64,000 nt of DNA from Clavaria fumosa (Eukaryota > Basidiomycota > Agaricomycetes > Agaricales > Clavariaceae), in contig OX637795.1 of assembly GCA_951802425.1 (NCBI GenBank), positions 3,204,501-3,268,500 on the forward strand, read 5' to 3'. How positions within the stretch are numbered: position 1 is the stretch's first letter; each line of letters starts with the position of its first letter. The translations under genes and the position numbers were made by a program. The notes under the pieces were generated by a model that saw nothing but the letters and a program-made list of their open reading frames with translations, was not told the DNA's origin and ran no database searches. Of the stretch, positions 20,780 through 31,233 are shown piece after piece.

Positions 20780-22043
20780 CCAACTATCCCTGAAGATGAG
20801 ACAGAAGCTGCACCGGTCCAAATGCCTCGCCCATGCCAGCGACGACATACGCCTTTTGATGTCTCCCGCAAAACACAAGTCACGAGCGGCCCGACTCGCG
20901 CTATTGACGCATCCGCGTCCTGTAGGCATGCTTTTTGTGGCCCCTTCGCCAGAATGGTACAACCTAGTGCCTCGCACCTGTCTCGAAGGCGCTTCCAACG
21001 TCGACTCCCTATCTCCGAGTCACTCGCGCGTGTGAATTTTGCGCTACGCGCTGCATGTGACGTTATTGGACTGTTCAGCGCGCCTCGTTTCTCAAATAAC
21101 GATAAGCGTTGCATCCGCGGATGCATTTCTGCTTTTCCAATATCTCCACAGTACGGATCTGGATATTGCGCTCTGACCATCAATTTTAACCTTGAAACAG
21201 ACCTGGTTGGGTTATTTTGACATGCTTGGCGTAGCTGCGAATTTTTCTCGTTACCATTTCTTTTCCCCAACAAATCAACCACTTTCATCTCTCGCTACCA
21301 TGGCATAGTAAACTACAGGACCAAGGTAAATTTCGAACCTGAAATGTCAGGGTGAAATCACTGATAACACGTAGAAAAGACAAAACTTGTCGAGGCTGGC
21401 AATGTTTGTTTGGTCGTGCTTGGGTTGTAGGTCCATATGCACACGTAATGATCGCCCCCGCATTCGCTGTGACGTGTGTCGATCATTCCGATCTCATTCT
21501 GCTCGACCTTGGACGCGTCTCCTCCGTACCCTCGCGTTCTCGACGCGTCGTAGATGAGCACGGATCTTTCCCAATCGTATTTCCGTCGTCATGACCCACC
21601 CCGTCGTCGTCGGACGCGTCAGGCGCACGCTATTTAGTAAGTCACACACCCTTTCCTCCGTCTTATACTTACTTTTATGACGAAAAGCGCACATCCTCTG
21701 GTCCAATTCGCTCCGCATGAGTTCATGAGGCGCAAGGCTTGACTAATATGGCAGTCGAGCCACTCCCTTTCAGCCACCCGACCGCGCTACAAGCACGAGA
21801 CTTCCTAAATGAGGGACTAGCCGCCCCTCTGTCAAAATAAGGCAAACTGCCTGTGGAGGAAGCAATCCGACTCCACAGCCACCTCGGATTGCTTTTCGCC
21901 ATGTTGAGATGTGCCACTTGCGCCCATATAAAAGTCGCCACATGCCGGCACGGTTCCTTTCATCCTTCCACCATCATCCCCTTACACCCACCACATCCAT
22001 ATATCTTACTATTCCCCAGAACGCGCCTCCCGTCCTCCCCATC
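20780..22043. other. shared 5' flank of the zinc-finger gene
   Basis: Aligned with 29965-31233 of unit 2. It holds frames such as the one around MPRPCQRRHTPFD that are open in both units but without a recognisable product. 21352-21594 is also open in both. I treat it as promoter-side sequence. Confidence 0.4.
21925..21934 (+). promoter_or_regulatory. TATA box of zinc-finger gene 1
   Basis: CATATAAAAG, 119 bp upstream of the ATG at 22044. Sequence and distance are conserved in unit 2 (31115). Confidence 0.6.
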
Positions 22044-24280
22044 ATGCCCAAAGCAGTCTCGAATCTCCTACGATCCGCCGTTGGTAGAGCCACGCGCCCT
22101 TTCCGCTCGCGTCCTGGTGACAGCGGCGACGAGGACAAACCACACGCGTGTGGTCATTGTTCTACGCGTTTTAAGAAACGGTCCGATCTTGCAAGACACG
22201 AGAAGATCCACCTTTCGCGTGAAGAAAGGGATATAATGTGCGTTGGGATCATTCGTCAATCTTTTTGCTTTGTCTTTGTCGTGTTCTTTTTGTTGTCCTT
22301 CTACTCTCAACTCTCCCTTCTTTGTCCTTCCTCTCCACTTTCTACCTCTTACTCCTTCCTCACTTCTCATGATGCCCTCCCCTCATCATTGTCCCTTTGT
22401 GTTTGTTCCATCACCACTCCCCTCGCCACTCCCCCTCGCCATTGACCCCCTTTGTTGTCCATCCACCTCGACGCCAAACTGACTCTTACTCACGAAACCA
22501 TTTGTGTTACATACAGTTCATTCAAGTGTGACGCGCCCGGATGCTCAGCATCGTTTCTACAAAAGTCGGGGCTTCGGTCGCACCAGAGGACACAGTGAGT
22601 GGCTCACTTTGTCAACATTCAAACGAGACAAAGAAACTCAACATTCAATCTTTACACAGCACTGGCGAACGACTCTCCTGTCCTGAATGTGAATTCAAGA
22701 CTTCCGACAATGGCTCGTTGTCGCGCCACCGCAAGAATCTCCATGGCCATGCCCGCAATGCGGGTGGCCGTGGCAGGACGTCGTCGTCCTCTACGTCGGG
22801 CCATACATCTTTCTCGACTTTGACTTCCTCAATGTTGCCAGAAATACAGCTACCCGAGGTCCCTGTCGTGCCTTCCACGCCTGCGGCTTCTTCAATGTCT
22901 TCCTCGTCAGAGCCAGTCATAGTAGAGCGGCCACCGACGGCTCCCACACCCGAAGTACCTGCTGTGTCGTCCACGCCCCCGCTGTCTTTGGCGCCTTCAG
23001 CATTAGAACCACCCATCACGAACCAACCCCCTCCAGCAGTTACGGACGCTCTTCCTACTACGCCAGAACTGTCGGAATCCTCCGCAGATGGGGCATACGC
23101 TTCAACAGGCGCTTCTTTCGAAACATACCACCACTTCCAAGCTTACAACCTCCCACACCAACATACCCTAGAGTTTGCTCTTTCCCTACCGATCTTTGCC
23201 AATAACCTGCCTCCTTCGGAAATGCCAACCGAGCCTTTGGTACACGAGACTTCCGGAACATTGTTATCCTCAATACAAACCCCGGTCCTAACACCAGAGG
23301 ACGAGACTTGGGATGCCATTCCCGATCAGAAGCAACTTACCAGTTGTGAGGGACTTTTGAATACCTGGAGCGGCGATCTGTCTCCTGTCAATTTACCCTC
23401 TTTGTTGAATCTACCAATCACCCAAGTAGCCAACATCCATTCCGATGTCGTCTCGGCTCATTCTCCATGTACCTCCACTGTCAAAGTGGCGTCTACGCCG
23501 CCTCTCGATGATGGATCTGCCACCCCAGGTGCGTCTTTAGACTATTTGATTTGCACGAAAGGATTTAATCATGGATTGCTCACAGTGGCTGCACCATTTT
23601 GTAGTTCGAGCCATACAGCCAACCCGGAGTTCATGTTCGGTCCTTCACCACCTTCTTGGCCGTCTGACGTTGCACCTTCTGCCACCAATCTCGCGTTCGC
23701 TCCGTTGCCACAGGCTGAACAAACGCTGTTGCATCCACCTCGTGACCCGGTGCCCAAGTTGCATGAAGCCATGCCTTTGATAGGGACAGCACCATGGGTT
23801 GCCGAGCCTCAAGACCATCGAGATCACCAAGGAGACCCAGCAGAGATGTTCTCCCCCGAGAACTTTTTGCACCCTACGTACGTCCCCCGATTAACAAAGG
23901 CTGTACGTGCTCTTCCACGACATCACCAGCGCCACCCCAGCCCTATTCCCAACGCCGGCTACTCCCAGCTCGGGCCCATCAGGACTGACCCTCATCAGAC
24001 GAAGTCGGCGCCATATGTTCTGCCTCAGGGGCGGAAGGCTTCGGGACCCGGCGCGAAGCCTCCTTCATTAGAGGAGCTGCTGATCGCGGCTGCCGCAGAA
24101 ACTGCCGCACGCAACGCCGACGAGGCGGCGCAGTGGCTCGAGTTTCTGCCGCGCGAAGAGCAGACACGTATCATGCGCAAATTCTCGCTGTCTAACCGTC
24201 CTCGGTCGGATCTCCTGGACTTCCTCCGCATGATGATGGTTTTCTATTACAAGCACCCACCACGTCTGGAGCCCCTCTAG
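22044..24280 (+). CDS. C2H2 zinc-finger protein, unit 1
   Basis: Three exons (22044-22237, 22517-22594, 22660-24280) sum to 1893 bases, 630 residues plus stop. Three zinc fingers lie in the first 115 residues: HACGHCSTRFKKRSDLARH-EKIH, a second with CDAPGCSASFLQKSGLRSH-QRTH joined by the linker TGERLSC, and a degenerate third CPECEFKTSDNGSLSRH-RKNLH. About 500 residues rich in Pro, Ser and Thr follow, then a conserved helical C-terminus (PSLEELLIAAAAETAARN ... PREEQTRIMRKFSLS). The fingers suggest DNA binding, so it is probably a transcription factor. Compared with unit 2 it lacks a block of about 130 residues before MFGP and has an extra block (LIGTAPWVAEPQDH and on). Confidence 0.92.
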
Positions 24281-24867
24281 CCGGACATGTGTTTGTCCGA
24301 AATTTCTGTATCTTTTTTTCTCGATTTCTTGTTTATCTCTCATCTCTTTCTCAGACTCTTGGAGCAACCCTTTCATTCTAGTCCACATTATTTTGCTCTC
24401 GCGGATCATTCCATTGCTTTTTATCCCTTCTTACCATCACAGAACATCCTTCAATTGATTGCCCTTTCACTGTACATACCTCTCTTCCCTGCATCTCGTG
24501 GTCTTCATTGACTGCTGCTTCTCTCCACATGCAATTGGATATCACTTCCATCAGATTGTTTTTTGCTCTTATTTTCTTAATTTTTTTCCTCACCTCCGTA
24601 ACGGGACATCGGGACGGCTATTCTTATTCCATACTCTATAAGGCTGTACCTGAACTCCGTTTGCTTCCCTGTATGTAGGTCAATGTATCGTTTGCGCGTG
24701 CTCCGATCACGATGTCAAGTAAATTCGTGCGCAACGCCGTCTTGTAGTGCGGAGCCTGTGCTTGGGATTCTCCTTCAAGTTTTGAAGTTTGAAGCTTGAA
24801 GCTTGAAGCTTTGCTGGAAGCCTCGTGAGAATCGGCCATGAATTCGGAAGGTATGTGCCAGGACAGG
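24281..24867. other. 3' flank of zinc-finger gene 1 and unit junction
   Basis: Matches 33750-34358. It contains a pyrimidine-rich 3' region and the short palindromic run TTGAAGCTTGAAGCTTGAAG at about 24786-24812 (also about 34246-34266). The junction to unit 2 is at AGGACAGG|GCACTCATCC (24867/24868). No gene is seen. Confidence 0.6.
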
Positions 24868-25244
24868 GCACTCATCCCATTTCCTCCAATTTCTTCAGGC
24901 CAACGTGTCCTACAACCCTCTCCACATAGGCACCACTCAATCAACGACCTAATCTAGCGTATCATGATCAGTCTCTGCACGAGACACTGCTAAGCCCGGC
25001 ACTCGATCTTTTGGTGTGCCCGCACTTCTCGGCAAGAGAGGCGGCGACGAGTAGTGCGTCGCCAGGATGAAAGGGGCAACTTGAAGGCCTCTTCCGCCCC
25101 TTCAACGTGTCCGTGGAATTGATCGTCCGGGTCCGGTAATCTGCTATCTTTCAGAAGCTCGAACAAGGTGGAGTGGCAAACACACGCCGCCCGTGACACG
25201 CGTGACACGCGGTACTGGCGCTACGCTCACAGAAGCAAGTGCAT

Positions 25245-25960
25245 GGGATGGTGCGTTTGCCACATTAGGAGCTGTCACTCTCCTTAGCCGAAAAACGCAG
25301 ACAGGCATCTCACTGCTATCTCCTCTCAAGCTCCCCATGTTTTTATATACCTGTGCATGACTCTCGTCTACCTGCGCGTGCGCACTTGCACGGGCCTCTG
25401 CCTCCACCCGTGTCGCTGAGGTTCTGCCTAAACGACCCCCGTACGTAAACCGGACCTCCTTCACATGCATCTATGCCTATGTCAAAAATCCCAGAAGTGC
25501 CATAGGCGTCGACCTCTTCCGCCCTCTCGCCGCAAGCTGCTCCGCGCATAACCGTGTTCCTGGCACCTACACTTACGCCTTCAGGCATTTCTGCGAGCAA
25601 GGGCATCACTGCGCCGTCCTAGTTGAGCAGCGCTTTATGACTCTAGGTGTGTGGCATGTCATAGGTATGTGGATGGCGTCCAAATGTTCAATGTTTGTCA
25701 CTTGTACGGGTTTCCTCGCTAGAAGGAAGATGGCCTCACCCATTTAAATCCTGGTATGACAAAGTCTTAAATTAAATGCAAATGTCATGAGACTACTCAA
25801 TCTAGTTGGTCAGGCTTGGGGGTCGCTCCATCCGGTCGGAAGGTCTTCATTCGACCAGTGAAAATCTCCAGTCTGGGCCCTCATATTTCCTGCTTTTCAC
25901 CGCAACCTGTTATCTATGTGATCCTCCCTCGTGCAAGTGATCACCTGAGGAGCACCAAGC
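25245..25960. repeat. 780-bp repeat, single copy in unit 2
   Basis: Counterpart of 15900-16650 and 16690-17440. The minus-strand frame (25144-25470) again has no stop. 24990-25208 repeats the frame seen at 15466-15705. Confidence 0.7.
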
Positions 25961-26044
25961 CCATCCAAAATAGTAATCCCCCTGCAACATGTGGTACCGC
26001 AAAGTATGGCCCCGAAAGCTACCTTCAAAATGTGGGATAGCCCA

Positions 26045-26050
26045 CTATAA
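26045..26050 (+). promoter_or_regulatory. TATA-like box of the unit 2 surface-protein gene
   Basis: CTATAA at 26045, 65 bp before the ATG at 26110, in the same context as in unit 1. Confidence 0.5.
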
Positions 26051-26109
26051 GTGCAGGGCCTGTTCACGCAGCCTTCACCGTCGCAGCCCTCGCTTCGACT
26101 CCTAGCAGA

Positions 26110-28936
26110 ATGGTTGCCGCCTTTCTATTCTTTGCCATTCTCCTCGCATCACCCATTCTGAACGCGAGCTCATACGCAGCCAGTGGCTTCTCCTCGCTCC
26201 ATTTAGGACAGGGCGCTCTCTTCGGCTCTTCCCTCAACAAGCGTCAGGCCTCCTCGCTCCATTTAGGACAGGGCTCTCTCTTTAACTCTTCCCTCAACAA
26301 GCGTCAGGCCTCCTCGCTCCATTTAGGACAGGGCTCTCTCTTTGGCTCTTCCCTCAACAAGCGTCAGGCCTCCTCGCTCCATTTAGGACAGGGCTCTCTC
26401 TTTGGCTCTTCCCTCAACAAGCGTCAGGCCTCCTCGCTCCATTTAGGACAGGGCTCTCTCTTCGGCTCTTCCCTCAACAAGCGTCAGGCCTCTGCTTGTG
26501 AAGAGTACGTCATCTTCACATTCCGCACATCCTTTGCGCCTCTGTTGATATTGGGCTCCTCGCAGCCCTAAATACTCTCCCTGCCCAAACGGCCCATTTT
26601 GCTGCCCAACCGGTTCAACGTGTCTCCCGAATAGACAATGCAACATTCCATGCACGTCCAAAGACATCCCATGCGGTGAGGGCGTGCTTTCTGCACTGTC
26701 GTTCTCATGCAGGTCACGCTAAACATCCCTTCTTCTTTCCTACCAGGAGCGGGCTGCTGCTTTGCAACCGAATCTTGTGGAAGCGACGGCCTATGCCACC
26801 CAGGCAGTAAGTGAAACGCTGTCCGTCTGCACACCTCTCTGACAGGCTCTTTTTTCAGGCGCTCCTCCGCCTCCGCCTCCTCCTCCGCCTCCTCCGCCTG
26901 CTCCTGTGCCACCCTCCGGTTGTGAAGAGTGCGTCATCTTCACATTCCAACTATCCTCTCTGTTGATATTGGGCTCCTCGCAGCCCTAAATACTCTCCCT
27001 GCCCAAACGGCCCATTTTGCTGCCCAACCGGTTCAACCTGTCTCCCGAATAAACAATGCAACATTCCATGCACGTCCAAAGACATCCCATGCGGTGAGGG
27101 CGTGCTTTCTGCACTGTCGTTCTCATGCAGGTCACACTAAACATCCCTTCTTCTTTCCTACCAGGAGCGGGCTGCTGCTTTGCAACCGAATCTTGTGGAA
27201 GCGACGGCCTATGCCACCCAGGCAGTAAGTGAAAGGCTGTCCGTCTGCACACCTCTCTGACAGGCGCTTTTTTCAGGCGCTCCTCCCCCTCCGCCTCCTC
27301 CTCCCCCTCCGCCTCCTCCGCCTGCTCCTGTGCCACCCTCCGGTTGTGAAGAGTGCGTCATCTTCACATTCCAACTATCCTCTCTGTTGATATTGGGCTC
27401 CTCGCAGCCCTAAATACTCTCCCTGCCCAAACGGCGCATTTTGCTGCCCAACCGGTTCAATATGTCTCCCGAATAAACAATGCAACATTCCATGCACGTC
27501 CAAAGACATCCCATGTGGTGAGGGCGTGCTTTCCGCACTGTCGTTCTCATGCAGGTCACACTAAACATCCCTTCTCCTTTTTACCAGGAGCGGGCTGCTG
27601 CTTTGCAACCGAATCTTGTGGAAGCGACGGCTTATGCCACCCGGGCAGTAAGTGAAAGGCTGTCCGTCTGCACACCTCTCTGACAGGCGCTTTTTTCAGG
27701 CGCTCCTCCCCCTCCGCCTCCTCCGCCTCCTCCGCCTCCTCCGCCTGCTCCTGTGCCACCCTCCGGTTGTGAAGAGTGCGTCATCTTCACATTCCAACTA
27801 TCCTTTGCGCCTCTGTTGATATTGGGCTCCTCGCAGCCCTAAATACTCACCCTGCCCAAACGGCCCATTTTGCTGCCCAACCGGTTCAACCTGTCTCCCG
27901 AATAAACAATGCAACATTCCATGCACGTCCAAAGACATCCCATGTGGTGAGGGCGTGCTTTCCGCACTGTCGTTCTCATGCAGGTCACACTAAACATCCC
28001 TTCTTCTTTCCTACCAGGAGCGGGCTGCTGCTTTGCAACCCAATCTTGTGGAAGCGACGGCCTATGCCACCCGGGCAGTAAGTGAAAAGCTGTCCGTCTG
28101 CACACCTCTCTAACAGGCGCTTTTTTCAGGCGCTCCTCCGCCTGCTCCTGTGCCACCCTCCGGTTGTGAAGAGTTTGTCATCTTCACATTCCAACTATCC
28201 TTTGCGCCTCTGTTGATATTGGGCTCCTCGCAGCCCTAAATACTCTCCCTGCCCAAACGGCCCATTTTGCTGCCCAACCGGTTCAACCTGTCTCCCGAAT
28301 AAACAATGCAACATTCCATGCACGTCCAAAGACATCCCATGCGGTGAGGGCGTGCTTTCCGTTTTGTCGTTCTCATGCTGGTCACGCTAAACATCCCTTG
28401 TTATTTCCTACCAGGAGCGGGCTGCTGCTTTGCAACCGAATCTTGCGGCAGCGACGGCCTATGCCACCCGGGCAGTAAGTGACAGGCTGTCTGTCTGCAC
28501 GCCTCTCTGACAGGCGCTTTTTTCAGGCCCTCCTCCTTCTCCTCCTCCTCCTCCTCCTCCTCCTCCTCCCCCTCCTCCTCCGCCTCCTCCTTCACCACCA
28601 CCACCTCCTCCTCTGCCTCCGCCTCCACCTCCACCACCACCACCACCACCACCGCCTCCGCCTCCTCCGCCTCCTCCGCCATCGCCTGCGCCCATAGCCT
28701 CTGTGTCCCCCCTTCCTTCTGTTACCACCATGACTTTGTCCATGGCCGCGTCCTCATCATCGATGACAACGACTTCCCTGAATACCGCATTGGTGCAGAC
28801 CACAGCCACATCTGTGGGCACTACAGCCTTCTCGGCGACGAGTGACACTCCGATGGGCATGCGCGTGCCGTCACTACTACTGCTCGCCGTTGTCATCGCT
28901 CACCTTGGCTTTTTCGCGAATTATGGAGTGTTCTGA
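26110..28936 (+). CDS. secreted multi-module Cys/Pro-rich protein with Lys-Arg repeats
   Basis: Sixteen exons sum to 1920 bases, 639 residues plus stop. Exon 1 (26110-26504) encodes a signal peptide and five 20-residue repeats ending SLNKRQA. Five Cys-rich modules follow, each from one 110-base and one 60-base exon (26566-26675/26747-26806; 26984-27093/27165-27224; 27408-27517/27588-27647; 27837-27946/28018-28077; 28234-28343/28415-28474). They are joined by Pro-rich linker exons of 70, 76, 76 and 43 bases, all 3n+1. The last exon (28527-28936) gives a Pro-rich run, a Thr/Ser region and a hydrophobic GPI-like tail. Module pattern: CED, SPCPNGPFCCPTGSTC, LPNRQC, NIPC, DIPC, GAGCCFATESC, GSDGLC, 12 cysteines. 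The Lys-Arg sites fit Kex2 processing in the secretory path. Function unknown; a wall protein that also releases peptides is an inference. Confidence 0.88.
26197..26491 (+). repeat. five 60-bp coding repeats with Lys-Arg sites
   Basis: TCCTCGCTCCATTTAGGACA starts each unit and AACAAGCGTCAGGCC ends it. Units are 60 bp, with only a few differences (GCT/TCT, AAC/GGC). Unit 1 has a single such segment, and the exon 1 length difference (395 versus 155) is exactly four units. Each codes for SLHLGQGSLFGSSLNKR plus QAS. Confidence 0.95.
26505..28530 (+). repeat. exon-intron block repeated five times (~424 bp)
   Basis: Blocks start at GTRCGTCATCTTCACATTCC (26505, 26929, 27353, 27776) and at a slightly changed donor GTTTGTC (28173). 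Introns and exons are repeated together and are nearly identical, with changes concentrated in the Pro-rich linker. The identity of the introns shows recent unequal exchange. Confidence 0.92.
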
Positions 28937-31233
28937 TTCGCATTTTGTTGCGAGAGCAGAGCTGGCGAAAACTGCTGCTCCGGCTTATGACATGTTATGG
29001 ATTGGCACCTGTACGACGTTTTGAAATGTAGGAGACTTTTCTTTGTTTGTCATGATATCAATGTCGCTCTGTCTTCCAAGTTTGTACGTTGCGAGTTCAT
29101 TCATGTATTCCGTTGTAGTTAGCACAGAATTCATCCCTTGCAGTGTACAATAATTTGACGTTCACATTCAGTAGAAATCGTGCGACCTTCCCCCACCGAC
29201 CTCGCGGCGCTCGTGTGCCTGTGCCAGTCGGAGCCGTGAGTCCGGCGCTCGATCTTTGGTCTCCCCCCACTTCCCAGCGAGGGCGACGCAGATAGTTGCA
29301 CCTGGCGTACACGCCGTTCTCGTCATTCTCCCCTGCGTTCACCATGGGTTTATTGTTAACGCTAACGACGTTCCCAACCTAAGCGTTTTGGGGTTTTTCA
29401 TCCAGCTAACTTTTTTCCCCTGAAATGCCATGGGCATCATCAGGTTGGTGTCCACCCGTTAACCTACTGTATCCTCCTGCACGGGTTCCTCCGACTTTGG
29501 ATCTTCAAGTTGCCATTCTGTCGACGCAGCTGCGATGCAATGATGCTCTGCCCCGCCGACCACCACGATGAGTCCATGAGCCACGACCGCAAAGCCGCCA
29601 ACCGGCCGCTACAGCGCTATCGTTGCCGTCAAGCCGACCTCCGCTGCGGATGCTTACTGGCGCTGCCCAGCATCATCTGCATCTGCATCCGCCGCCTACC
29701 ACGAAAACCGCAACGCCCATACCAACAACGGCAGTGGGGTTTCCTCGACACCTATTTCGAACAGCTCTTCTTCTATGGAATTTCCCTGTCTACGTGTCGG
29801 AGAGTTCATTTTCGTAGGATCAGGTCGTCGGCAGACATGCGAACAGCCGCAGCCGCCGTCACGACTGAAAATGCAGAAGGACGCGGAGCTCGGAACACTT
29901 CTGCCAAATTGAAGCGGGAAAAGTATAGCGCGAAAGTCTCCACCGCGTGCGTCAAAATCCAAATATCCCTGAAGATGAGACAGAAGCTGCACCGGTCCAA
30001 ATGCCTCGCCCATGCCAGCGACGACATACGCCTTTTGATATCTCCCGCAAAACACAAGTCACAAGCGGCCCGACTCGCGCTATTGACGCATCCGCGTCTG
30101 TAGGCATGCTTTTTGTGGCCCCTTCGCCAGAATGGTACAACCTAGTGCCTCGCACCTGTCTCGAAGGCGCTTCAAACGTCGACTCCCATCTCCGAGTCAC
30201 GCGTGTGCGAATTTTGCGCTACCTGCTGCATGTGACGTTCTCGGACTGTTCAGCGCGCCTGTCGTACCTCAAATAACGATAAGCGTTGCACCCGCGGATG
30301 CATTTCCGGATGCGACTCATTTTCCAATATCTCCACAGTACGGATCTGGATATTGCGCTCTGACCATCAATTTTAACCTTGAAACAGACCTGGTTGAGTT
30401 ATTTTGACACGTTTGGCGTAACTGCAAATTTTTATCGTACCATTTCTTTTCCCCAACAAATCAACCACTTTCATCTCTCGCTACCAGGGCATAGTCAAAC
30501 TACAGGACCAAGGTAATTTTCAAACCTGAAATGTCAGGGTGAAATCACTGATAACACGTAGAAAAGACAAAACTTGTCGAGGCTGGCAATGTTTGTTTGG
30601 TCGTGCTTGGGTTGTAGGTCCATATGGACACGTAATGATCGCCCCCGCATTCGCTGTGACGTGTGTCGATCATTCCGATCTCATTCTGCTCTACCTTGGA
30701 CGCGTCTCCTCCGTACCCTCGCGTTCTCGACGCGTCGTCGATGAGCACGGATCTTTCCAAATCGTATTTCCGTCGTTATGACCCACCCCGTCGTCGTCGG
30801 ACGCGTCAGGCGCACGCTATTTAGTAAGTTACACACCCTCTCCTCCGTCTTACACTTACTTTTATGACGAAAAGCGCACATCCTCTGGTCCAACTCGCTC
30901 CGTATGAGTTCAGGAGATGCAAGGCTTGACTAATATGGCAGTCGAGCCACTCCCTTTCAGCCACCCGACCGCGCTACAAGCACGAGACTTCCTAAATGAG
31001 GGACTAGCCGCCCCTCTGTCAAAATAGGGCAAACAACTGCCTGTGGAGGAAGCAATCCGACTCCACAGCCACCTCGGATTGCTTTTCGCCATGTTGAGAT
31101 GTGCCACTTGCGCCCATATAAAAGTCGCCACATGCCGGCACGGTTCCTTTCATCCTTCCACCATCATCCCCTTACACCCACCACATCCATATATCTTACT
31201 ATTCCCCAGAACGCGCTTCCCGTCCTTCCCATC
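28937..31233. other. 3' flank, unit 2 insert and zinc-finger 5' flank
   Basis: 28937-29385 and 29965-31233 are shared with unit 1. 29385-29965 is found only here; it has open frames (for example 29510-30103 on the plus strand) that lose their meaning at the boundary with shared sequence, and I see no gene. A TATA box CATATAAAAG is at 31115-31124. Confidence 0.5.

Larger units (their letters stand above)
15353..24867. repeat. tandem segmental duplication, unit 1
   Basis: Unit 1 of a direct duplication of about 9.5 kb; it begins GCACTCATCCCATTTCC exactly as unit 2 does at 24868. Shared blocks keep their order: 15353-15720, the repeats at 15.9-17.3 kb, the Cys-rich protein gene, 18.6-19.07 kb, 20.78-21.3 kb, the zinc-finger gene and its 3' flank. 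19070-20780 is unique to unit 1 and replaces 29385-29965 of unit 2. Confidence 0.9.

Noticed and set aside
26505..28530. CRISPR-like array (regular repeats near 26-28 kb)
   Set aside because: The repeats are 60-bp and 424-bp coding and exon-intron blocks of a eukaryotic gene, with no short spacer structure.
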